Origin: JAGMES01 sp023128035
Lineage (GTDB): Bacteria; Bacillota; Halanaerobiia; DY22613
Assembly: GCA_030627905.1 (NCBI GenBank)
Contig: DAOVRZ010000134.1
Coordinates: forward strand, 1 to 12,678
Direction of reading: 5' to 3'
DNA: 12,678 bases
Numbering within the stretch: position 1 is the stretch's first letter; the number at the start of each line of letters is the position of its first letter. Shown one piece after another: positions 7,662 to 12,678 of the stretch. The notes beneath the pieces are model-generated. The model had not been told where the DNA came from, ran no database searches, and saw nothing but the letters and a program-made list of their open reading frames with translations. A program made the position numbers and the translations under genes.

Positions 7662-8543
7662 CTAAATCTCAAAATCTAATCCAGCTCTTAAAGATTGTGC
7701 TCCACCATCAGCTTCTTTTTGATATTCACCACGAATTCTAAAACCTTCACTAAATGCTTTTTCAATTTGAACTGAAATCCAATTTTTTCCGTTAGTTCTA
7801 ATACCCATGTCACCAATTAACTTAAGTGTTGGAGTCATTTGAAATTCGACAATATTTTCAATATGAAGATTGGCAGGATTAAAATAACCAAACAGGATAT
7901 AGTTTGTCTGTTCATTTACGATATGCTTATAAGCAGCTCTTAAATCAAGTTCACTTTTTGTGATATCATCAGTGAAAAATGTTTTCAGTTTAACTTGTAA
8001 AGAATTCTTTTCATCAGCTTGATAAATAAATCCATTCTCTAAACGCATCCCAACTATTTTACTATCTAATAAGAAAAAGACTTGCCAATGATTATGTAAA
8101 GTTAAATTTTCATTGACTCTTTTATCTGTTAATATTTTCAAACCAGGAACATAAAAATCAGAAGGAATTTCTTCTGTTTCATACATCTGTAGCTGCCCAG
8201 TTATAATAAATCCGTTACGATCACGTAATTTTTGACGGTAATTAACAATAACATTCTGATTACCCTGAGCATTGCTTAAATAACCATTTATCTCTCCATT
8301 CTTAAGAATTCCAAAATTAAAACCTAATTCTAAATCAAGGCTATCCTTTACCATTTCACCAGCATAAAACTCCAGAAATTTTGTTTGAAAACTCATTTCC
8401 ATCTGATTTAATTCCGTTTGAATAGCTGCCTTTTCCATCATGTCATCCCAGTAATAAATGTCGCGAGCATATGTATCTGCAACAAATCCCAAAGTCAGTA
8501 AACAAATCACAAAACCTGTAATAAATAATCCTCTTTTTTCCAT
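7662..8543 (-). CDS. Exported protein, probable outer-membrane beta-barrel of unknown family
   Basis: I do not recognise a named family. The 293-residue protein has a standard signal peptide (residues 1-26, KRGL..., hydrophobic core, ADTYA before Arg27) with no lipobox. After a short helical-looking stretch (about 31-60, with several Met, Glu and Gln) the rest is a series of 8-12-residue stretches with alternating polar and hydrophobic or aromatic residues, separated by charged turns. It closes with a beta strand, LRAGLDFEI. That pattern and length fit an outer-membrane barrel of about 12 strands; the strand count is an estimate. The ATG at 8543 has GGGGAGG 7-8 bases upstream. It is the first gene of the operon, 38 bases ahead of the 518-residue lipoprotein gene, so it may transport, anchor or display the two lipoproteins. 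No clear terminator or consensus promoter is visible in the 105 bases between it and the methyltransferase gene, so cotranscription with that gene or an alternative sigma factor is possible. Confidence 0.85.
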   Translation of the reverse strand: MEKRGLFITGFVICLLTLGFVADTYARDIYYWDDMMEKAAIQTELNQMEMSFQTKFLEFYAGEMVKDSLDLELGFNFGILKNGEINGYLSNAQGNQNVIVNYRQKLRDRNGFIITGQLQMYETEEIPSDFYVPGLKILTDKRVNENLTLHNHWQVFFLLDSKIVGMRLENGFIYQADEKNSLQVKLKTFFTDDITKSELDLRAAYKHIVNEQTNYILFGYFNPANLHIENIVEFQMTPTLKLIGDMGIRTNGKNWISVQIEKAFSEGFRIRGEYQKEADGGAQSLRAGLDFEI

Positions 8544-8648
8544 TTAATAACCTCCCCGGTATATACACGATCGACCTCTAAAAAAAATAGATTACCTTAC
8601 TTTTTCGACAGATAACTGATTATTTCCTTCCTTTTTTGGTGATGAATA

Positions 8649-9533
8649 TCATTCACTTTTATCTAGAGATTTTTTCGCCATAATCGCAATAGATTCAGAT
8701 TTTTCATGGTAAAGTGTTCCAGTAAGATCACTCCAGACCTCCTCTACAATAAAACCTGCTTTTTCCAATATTGGTGTAATAGTCTCAACTGAATAATAAT
8801 GCTCCCAGATTCGGTATTGTTTTAAATTACCATCTTCTGTGATGACAATATATTGATCAAGATAAATTTCATCATCTGGATAATGAAAGACTTTGGAAAG
8901 CAGAAGATGAGGATTAGGATTCCAAAAACCACCATTTTGAAAACTCCAACTTTCCTGAATCTCCTTTGGATTATTTTTAGTAAAGAGATCAAATACTACT
9001 GTTCCTCCTGGCTTAAGTGCTCGATATATCTTTTTTAGTAAAAGATCACGATCTTCATCACATAACACGCCAAAATCACAATAAATAAGCGTTATAATAT
9101 CAAAACGATCTTCAAAGTCCATAGTTAAATAATTTTGATTGATATACTCAATAGACTGATTATTCTCCTTAGCCTGATTAACAGCATAGTTTATAGAGTT
9201 TTCCGATAAATCCATTCCTGTTACATTCAGGCCATTTTGATAAAATCGAGTACAATAAAGCCCTGGACCACAGCCCAAATCCAAAATTTTCTCTCCACCT
9301 TTTACATTTAATCTCTTAACCAACCACTCCACTGATTGATCAATAATACTATGTTTACGGCTGGCAGCATCCCATTCAGGATGTAAATGAGCGGCTAGCA
9401 TCTGTTCTGAGATGTGTGGATCATTCCAAAATAAAGCATTCCCTGGAGCGAAAATTTCTGGTTTTTCGGAAAGTTCTTTTATAAGATTTAAAGATAGTTT
9501 TCCGTTTTTTAAAAGATTCATTTTATTTAGCAT
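8649..9533 (-). CDS. Class I SAM-dependent methyltransferase
   Basis: This 294-residue cytoplasmic enzyme should transfer a methyl group from S-adenosylmethionine; the acceptor cannot be deduced. The Rossmann motif I ILDLGCGPG is at residues 83-91, the acidic end of strand 2 (GMDLS, Asp108) at 106-110, the motif II/III region FDIITLIYCDFGVL at 144-157 and LKPGG at 173-177. The N-terminal signature FWNDPHISEQML...HLHPEWDAASR (35-59) is shared by a group of Firmicutes methyltransferases, as I recall it. The frame is open up to an ATG at 9602. I chose the ATG at 9533 because AGGAGG lies 7 bases upstream of it and because the extra 23 residues of the longer form would overlap the promoter and the ribosome site. 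A terminator upstream (9611-9641) isolates it from the polyferredoxin gene, and a weak promoter lies at 9559-9588. The stop codon TGA is followed by the surface operon 105 bases later; functional linkage to it is not shown. Confidence 0.92.
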   Translation of the reverse strand: MLNKMNLLKNGKLSLNLIKELSEKPEIFAPGNALFWNDPHISEQMLAAHLHPEWDAASRKHSIIDQSVEWLVKRLNVKGGEKILDLGCGPGLYCTRFYQNGLNVTGMDLSENSINYAVNQAKENNQSIEYINQNYLTMDFEDRFDIITLIYCDFGVLCDEDRDLLLKKIYRALKPGGTVVFDLFTKNNPKEIQESWSFQNGGFWNPNPHLLLSKVFHYPDDEIYLDQYIVITEDGNLKQYRIWEHYYSVETITPILEKAGFIVEEVWSDLTGTLYHEKSESIAIMAKKSLDKSE

Positions 9534-9540
9534 ATTACAG

Positions 9541-9546
9541 CCTCCT
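9541..9546 (-). promoter_or_regulatory. Ribosome binding site deciding the methyltransferase start
   Basis: AGGAGG on the minus strand lies 7 bases before the ATG at 9533. It falls inside the longer reading frame that begins at 9602, which argues for the shorter 294-residue product. Confidence 0.8.
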
Positions 9547-9558
9547 GTATTTACAACA

Positions 9559-9588
9559 TATATAGTGTTAATATTTCTCTTCTTTAAA
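9559..9588 (-). promoter_or_regulatory. Possible weak promoter of the methyltransferase gene
   Basis: On the minus strand TTTAAA (9583-9588) and TATATA (9559-9564) are 18 bases apart. The match to consensus is only moderate, and AT-rich sequence offers many such pairs. Its placement between a terminator and the ribosome site favours it. Confidence 0.4.
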
Positions 9589-9610
9589 GAATAAACCTTC
9601 ATAAATAAGT

Positions 9611-9641
9611 AAAAAACCCCTCTTCACATAATGAAGAGAGG
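9611..9641 (-). terminator. Rho-independent terminator after the polyferredoxin gene
   Basis: On the minus strand a 10-bp stem CCTCTCTTCA / TGAAGAGGGG (one U-G wobble, loop TTATG) is followed by six T residues. It begins 18 bases after the stop codon of the NapH-like gene and precedes the methyltransferase gene. Confidence 0.9.
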
Positions 9642-9659
9642 TTATCAAAATGGGGGGAA

Positions 9660-10295
9660 TTATTTATTTTTTTTCAATGACTGATATGAAAATGCATCTA
9701 CTGGACAACTTGATTCGCACTCAAAACATACCAGACAATGAGTTGGATCAACAACAGCGCCTTTTCTTTTATCAACTACAATCGCATCACCTGGACAATT
9801 CTTTTCACAAACAGAACAGCTTGAACAACCAATCGGTTTTAGTCCTAATTTAGCAAATCTACTTGTAATACTGAACAATACTCCCCATGGACATAAGTAT
9901 CTGTGCCAAGATTTTTCATTCAAAAATAAAGTTACTACTAAAGCTATTGGGATAATAATCAAAGGTAATGGGAATTTTCTTCCCTGAGTGATTGTATAAA
10001 TAGTATACCCTAAACCAATTAAAAATAAACTAAAGACAAATCAACGTGGCTTTCCTGATTTTAAGAAACTTGGAACATCTTTTCTTTGAAGACCCAATTT
10101 TTTCTTTAGCCAATTTACTGGTCTTATCAAGGTATTGATAGGGCAGGCCCATCCACAATAAAACCTTCCAAAAAAAGTAGATAACAGGATCGAAATAAAT
10201 ATAAATCCCATCCAAAATTGTGCTTTACCTGTAACCATTAAAAATAGAAAAATACCGAGAAAAATAATTTGAATAAATAGTCTAAGTCTTGTCAC
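9660..10295 (-). pseudogene. NapH-type membrane 4Fe-4S polyferredoxin, interrupted by an in-frame TGA
   Basis: Proteins of this type (NapH/MauN/CcoG-like) pass electrons across or within the membrane through iron-sulfur clusters. Read through one stop, the frame gives 211 residues. Membrane helices lie at about 6-22, 27-44, 86-103 and 110-126. Cys pairs are in FYCGWACP (Cys47, Cys51) and RYLCPWG (Cys135). Two complete CxxCxxCxxxCP clusters use Cys157/160/163/167 and Cys187/190/193/197. Codon 85 is TGA (10041-10043), and the frame is unchanged on both sides. TGG (Trp) to TGA is the simplest explanation, so the gene is either freshly inactivated, misread in sequencing, or recoded. No hairpin resembling a bacterial SECIS follows the TGA, so selenocysteine is unlikely. 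Translation starts at GTG (10295) with AGGAGG 8 bases upstream. The second half alone could restart only at rare codons such as TTG 9962. It is a single-gene unit with a perfect promoter and its own terminator. Confidence 0.85.
10041..10043 (-). other. In-frame TGA within the polyferredoxin gene
   Basis: The codon series on the minus strand reads GGA AAG CCA CGT TGA TTT GTC, that is G-K-P-R-stop-F-V. The position lies at the cytoplasmic end of the third membrane helix, where aromatic residues are common. TGA ends two other genes in the window (the 518-residue lipoprotein and the methyltransferase) and TGG encodes Trp throughout, so a UGA=Trp code is unlikely. Confidence 0.85.
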
Positions 10296-10320
10296 GATTA
10301 AATCCTCCTGATACCAATTT

Positions 10321-10342
10321 TACCCTATACTGGTAAGGGGTA
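10321..10342. promoter_or_regulatory. Operator-like inverted repeat at the polyferredoxin start site
   Basis: TACCC (10321-10325) and GGGTA (10338-10342) form an inverted repeat, with a nested TTACC (10320-10324) and GGTAA (10332-10336). It covers the predicted transcription start just downstream of the -10 box, a repressor position. TACCC/GGGTA half-sites are reminiscent of operators of the CsoR/CstR family (copper or persulfide sensors); that assignment is inference. Confidence 0.4.
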
Positions 10343-10347
10343 TAATT

Positions 10348-10376
10348 ATTATACATGATGTCTACTTTTTTGTCAA
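10348..10376 (-). promoter_or_regulatory. Perfect consensus promoter of the polyferredoxin gene
   Basis: On the minus strand TTGACA (10371-10376), 17 bases, then TATAAT (10348-10353): all twelve consensus bases and the ideal spacing. The predicted start is near 10341, giving a leader of about 46 bases before the GTG start at 10295. A promoter this strong normally needs a repressor, and an inverted repeat lies just downstream. Confidence 0.9.
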
Positions 10377-10470
10377 TAATAAAACATCTTATAAATTTCA
10401 AGATAAACAAACTTATATTCTTGGACTAGAAATAATGTTTCACTAAAATAAAACGGTGATATAGAACTTC

Positions 10471-10593
10471 TTATAATGATTCTGCTTCCTTTAATAATTT
10501 TTCTTCACGAATATTTAATTTATTAATTAAAATACCCGTACCTTGATAACAGTATTTAGATGTAGTTGAACCATATTTTATAGATATTTTCAT
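10471..10593 (-). pseudogene. Truncated Fic toxin, N-terminal remnant
   Basis: Fic proteins are AMP-transferases that use the motif HPFxxGNGR to modify target proteins. This frame encodes only 40 residues, with the stretch YCYQGTGILINKLNIREEKL. That closely follows the Fic N-terminal signature 'YCYPGT(N/D)VLINKLxIxDxxxLxxAE'. The frame stops at TAA (10471-10473) and the catalytic core, including the HPFxxGNGR loop, is absent. A second frame continues after GAAGCAGA as a plausible E-A-E-R-I-I-I and stays open to about 10376, but I see no further Fic motif there. The ATG is 2 bases after the stop of the VbhA-like antitoxin gene, the usual antitoxin-first order. The toxin is therefore inactive as encoded here. 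Confidence 0.72.
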
Positions 10594-10595
10594 TT

Positions 10596-10787
10596 TTAAG
10601 ACATCCTGCTCTTAATATACTTTGTTATATTGTCAATTGCTTCTTCACTACTTATTTGTCCTTTTAAATACTTAATACCACAAACAATATTAAATCTATT
10701 TATATCTAAATCTTCCACAGCTAAAGTTGCTCTAACATTTGCTATTGACCGTTTTCTTTCTTCTTTACTCATAACTTCTGTTTTCAT
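10596..10787 (-). CDS. VbhA-like antitoxin of a Fic toxin-antitoxin pair
   Basis: This 63-residue protein resembles the VbhA family of small antitoxins. In VbhA an inhibitory helix with motif (S/T)xxxE(G/N) places Glu in the Fic active site and blocks ATP binding. Here residues 21-26 read T-L-A-V-E-D, so Thr21 and Glu25 are kept and the usual Gly/Asn is Asp26. The helical part RKRSIANVRATLAVEDLD is followed by a second helical region, GQISSEEAIDNITKYI (43-58), as expected for the family. The ATG at 10787 has a GGAG about 13 bases upstream, a little far; an internal ATG (residue 6) is possible. It has a strong promoter (10855-10883) and lies directly upstream of a truncated Fic gene, so it is an orphan antitoxin today. 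The family call rests on motif and gene order. Confidence 0.75.
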   Translation of the reverse strand: MKTEVMSKEERKRSIANVRATLAVEDLDINRFNIVCGIKYLKGQISSEEAIDNITKYIKSRMS

Positions 10788-10854
10788 AAAAATTACTACA
10801 CTCCACTCAAATAAATTTTTTAGTATTAAGATAGCAATGAGTCTTCATATAATT

Positions 10855-10883
10855 ATTATAATATTATTTTTTGATTGAGTCAA
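10855..10883 (-). promoter_or_regulatory. Promoter of the antitoxin-toxin remnant operon
   Basis: On the minus strand TTGACT (10878-10883), 17 bases, then TATAAT (10855-10860), one mismatch from consensus. The leader to the ATG at 10787 is about 60 bases. The element GACTCA occurs twice on the minus strand, once within the -35 box (GACTCAATC) and once downstream near 10837-10842 (GACTCATTG). This may be a direct-repeat operator for autoregulation, which is only a suggestion. Nothing else is seen in 10884-10994. Confidence 0.8.
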
Positions 10884-10994
10884 AATATTATTATTTAAAG
10901 CACAGAAAATACAAAGGATTCCTTAATATTCTATGCGAAAACTTGTCGAATAGTTTGTTAGATTAATGATTGTTACACAAAAACATCTAATTTA

Positions 10995-11274
10995 ATGTTC
11001 AAATAGGTGGTCTTTCTTCACTGGTAAGTCTCCATGCATACTGAAATCTATCATCAAAAAAATGAACCAAGTAGCTCTTCATCGGTTAGATGAAAGATTT
11101 CATTTGAAATTAAAGCACCAATAATTACATTTATGGATAATTAAGTATTGAAGCCTTATCACTAAATAGAACAGAAAACCGTTTTTCATTAATTGCTAGA
11201 AAAATAACTTCCTGGAATATGTGTGCCCAGCTATTAAGCAAAATCTTTTTTAGATATTCAATTATATCATTCAC
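10995..11274 (-). pseudogene. Frameshifted N-terminal remnant of an IS1182-like transposase
   Basis: Three consecutive frame segments on the minus strand make one recognisable N-terminus. Segment 1 (from GTG at 11274) encodes LNSWAHIFQEVIF...FSVLFSDKASILNYP. After a shift near 11130 comes INVIIGALISNEIFHLTDEE. After a second shift in a run of seven T at about 11058-11064 comes FDDRFQYAWRLTSEERPP, ending at TGA. The order 'YSDKASRPNTPVNVIIGALILKE..LTDEEL....FDIRFQYALHTTS' is the N-terminal pattern of a DUF772-type transposase group (IS1182 and relatives), as I recall it. The DDE catalytic core is missing. It is therefore a dead fragment. Confidence 0.7.
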
Positions 11275-11631
11275 AATCCAAACTGAAAGGTGTGAGTGTG
11301 ATATGAGATGAGAATTGAAAGTCGATCAGGTATTACAGTACTATTTGGGGAAACTTCGTTTAATAATTTTGCCTGTGTTCCAGATTGTGGAGCAGGATGC
11401 CATCTTCTACAATTCAGAAAAACTTGATGCTGTTATGAATACTATTGATGCCATGACTGTCGCTAAAGCTTTGACTGTTGTATCCAAAGAACTACTTTGA
11501 TATTGTTTCAACATATTTATCCTTAAGCCCATAGTTGATTATTGCGGAATGGAAGGGTTCTGTCAAGGACACTTTCCCCTTGTCAAGTTCCTGGAATGGA
11601 GTATAATTTTAAAAGGACTTAAGACAGTTTG
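11275..11631 (+). other. Unidentified decayed stretch, possibly a broken plus-strand gene
   Basis: No intact gene is supportable. One plus-strand frame (11308-11427) encodes 39 residues, starting MRIESRSGITVLFGE and containing FACVPDCGAGC. An overlapping frame (11315-11500) encodes FYNSEKLDAVMNTIDAMTVAKALTVVSKELL toward its end. Both read like pieces of real protein joined by a frameshift, and a plus-strand terminator follows at 11632. On the minus strand, 11508-11609 is also open and reads LDKGKVSLTEPFHSAIINYG. TGTCAAG occurs twice (11570-11587). I could not decide which strand was coding and cannot name a family; it may be the outer part of an insertion sequence. Confidence 0.3.
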
Positions 11632-11667
11632 GGGTATTCTTTTATACTGGAAGAATACTCTTTTTTC
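11632..11667 (+). terminator. Rho-independent terminator on the plus strand
   Basis: A 10-bp stem GGGTATTCTT / AAGAATACTC (one G-U wobble, loop of 9) is followed by TTTTTTC. It is the only plus-strand terminator in the window and would end transcripts of the broken stretch at 11308-11500. Confidence 0.8.
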
Positions 11668-11668
11668 T

Positions 11669-12345
11669 CTAATGTACTGCCAAATTTCTTGTCAAACTGG
11701 CTGCCATTTTCTTTGTCTCATAACAGCACTGAGTTATCAATATAATAGCTTCACTATAAACTTCAGTCGATAACCCTGCAGCATTAGTTACTTTTAAAGT
11801 GATATAAATATTATCTCCATCTAAGTCCTCTAAATCTTTAAAGACATATCGGTTAAGTAATGTATCTGTCCATTTAAGAAGTTCATCTTATCTCTGGAAT
11901 AACCTAAATCTTCAGCTTGCCAGTCAATAATTACCTCATCGGCAATACTATATTTAGGTACATTAAACTCAACAACTTCTGGCTCTGTCGTATCAACTAA
12001 TATACGTGGACTCCAGATATCTATAAAAGTTCCATCTTCTAATTTTGCTTCAGCTTTAAGATAATATTTCTCACCCTGACTAAAGGCATAAGATATTGTT
12101 CCACTATAATCGTTCAACTCTGTTGTAATAATCTCAGAATAGACCTCTGCTAATTCACCATCACTTTCATGGTAGAGAGTACAATGATATTCAATAACAG
12201 CCAACTCTCCACTATAAGTTAACTGAATAGGTAAATCAGTTAAACTTGTAAGATATGGATTTATAGTTATCTCAGGTCTGGAAGCTAAACTTAAATCAAT
12301 TATGATCGAGTTAGCGTTAACGATGTATGAAATTACATGACATAT
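11669..12345 (-). pseudogene. Fragment of an FN3-like repeat surface protein, frameshifted and truncated at both ends
   Basis: Two Ig/fibronectin type III-like units can be read. Unit 1 runs from about RPEITINPYLT (12280) through SQGEKYYLKAEAKLEDGT to WSPRILVDTTEP. Unit 2 begins VVEFNVPKYSIADEVIIDW and, after a one-base deletion near 11885, continues in another frame as DELLKWTDTLLNRYVFKDLE, then TLKVTNAAGLSTEVYSEAII, with TAG at 11669. 'KVTNAAGLSTEVYS' is a typical final strand of such repeats in large clostridial surface proteins. Without the frame correction the first frame stops at about 11830. No start codon or ribosome site exists upstream; the open frame simply runs back to about 12370 into a terminator. 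Similarity to repeat material appears to end at SEAIILI (about 11725); what follows looks unrelated. No signal peptide or anchor is present. Confidence 0.65.
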
Positions 12346-12354
12346 TATTCTACT

Positions 12355-12387
12355 AAAAAAAGTGCCTGATTAAAAATTATCAGACAC
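12355..12387 (-). terminator. Rho-independent terminator on the minus strand
   Basis: On the minus strand a 9-bp stem GTGTCTGAT / ATCAGGCAC (one U-G wobble, loop of 8) is followed by seven T residues. It would terminate the gene whose last codons lie at 12469 and beyond, and it separates that gene from the FN3-like fragment. Confidence 0.85.
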
Positions 12388-12468
12388 CTTCTTATTTTAA
12401 CTTACTTTTTCTTCACAACATTAATCCCGAATTATTCATGAAACTTAAAAATAAAAGGATACATCATA

Positions 12469-12660
12469 TTAACATACTCTAAGTTCAAATAAATGTAAAA
12501 ATTGTTTGACGGATTCGTTTTCATTATGTATTCTCAAAAAAAGAAAGTCAGATGAACCATTATTCCTAAAAAAGTATAAACCTATCCCTTGGTCATGCTT
12601 TCTGAATTTTGATTTTACAAAAATGACGTCGTTACTGTCATCCAAATGAAGGTAATAGAT
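12469..12660 (-). pseudogene. C-terminal fragment of an unidentified gene
   Basis: A minus-strand frame of 63 codons is open from just after a TAG at 12661-12663 to TAA at 12469-12471. It has protein-like composition, for example DVIFVKSKFRKHDQGIGLYF and ESVKQFLHLFELRVC. There is no credible start codon or ribosome site, so it is probably the tail of a gene broken by the TAG or entering from the right edge in another frame. The terminator 82 bases downstream supports a former gene end here. I recognise no family. The stretch 12388-12468 shows nothing further. Confidence 0.3.
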
Positions 12661-12678
12661 CTATCCGTTCAAACAGAT

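Noticed and set aside
9534..9602. Longer methyltransferase start at 9602 adding 23 residues.
   Set aside because: The AGGAGG at 9541-9546 is correctly spaced for the ATG at 9533, and the longer form would begin upstream of the likely promoter elements with no ribosome site of its own.
9650..9853. Plus-strand frame of 67 codons opposite the polyferredoxin 3' end.
   Set aside because: It is antisense to two conserved 4Fe-4S motifs and overlaps a region with a clear minus-strand gene; no ribosome site.
10041..10043. Selenocysteine insertion at the in-frame TGA.
   Set aside because: The bases after the TGA are AT-rich and form no stable SECIS-like hairpin, and NapH-type proteins are not known to carry selenocysteine there.
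10630..10878. Plus-strand frame of 82 codons opposite the antitoxin gene.
   Set aside because: The minus strand has a strong promoter, the conserved antitoxin motif and the Fic remnant in the right order; the plus-strand frame is a shadow.
11549..11773. Plus-strand frame of 74 codons spanning the terminator at 11632-11667.
   Set aside because: It runs through a strong intrinsic terminator and opposite the FN3-like fragment, and its translation shows no recognisable pattern.

Overview
The window is AT-rich and looks like an accessory region of a Gram-positive-lineage bacterium with an outer membrane, most likely Halanaerobiales or a relative. The evidence is the AT-rich codon use, strong AGGAGG ribosome sites, near-consensus sigma-70-type promoters, and lipoproteins encoded beside an apparent outer-membrane beta-barrel. 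The lineage is an inference; no rRNA or other marker gene is present. Nearly every gene lies on the minus strand, so the window reads from right to left.

Layout from low to high coordinates. Positions 1-113 hold the N-terminus of a transposase that runs off the window, with its own promoter. Positions 142-300 hold two promoters; the outer one is followed by a Shine-Dalgarno-like block but no gene. Positions 384-412 are a terminator closing the main operon. Positions 423-8543 are a three-gene operon transcribed right to left. It encodes a 293-residue exported probable beta-barrel, a 518-residue lipoprotein (two InlB-type B-repeats plus 12 leucine-rich repeats), and an 1871-residue lipoprotein. 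The large lipoprotein has a carboxypeptidase-regulatory-like domain, a B-repeat, 12 leucine-rich repeats, nine cadherin/Ig-like domains, a CARDB-like domain, a second B-repeat and a TolB-like beta-propeller. This operon is the most interesting content and looks like a surface recognition or adhesion module.

Positions 8649-9533 encode a class I SAM-dependent methyltransferase. Positions 9660-10295 hold a NapH-type membrane polyferredoxin gene interrupted by one in-frame TGA where Trp would fit. It has a perfect TTGACA-17-TATAAT promoter, an operator-like inverted repeat over its start site, and its own terminator. Positions 10471-10787 hold a VbhA-like antitoxin gene followed by the first 40 codons of a Fic toxin that has lost its catalytic part, behind another strong promoter.

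From about 10995 to the right edge the DNA is a graveyard: a frameshifted IS1182-like transposase N-terminus, an unidentified broken plus-strand stretch ending in a terminator, a frameshifted piece of an FN3-like repeat surface protein, a further terminator, and a 63-codon open C-terminal fragment. This suggests that repeated insertion and deletion has eroded both flanks of the intact surface operon.
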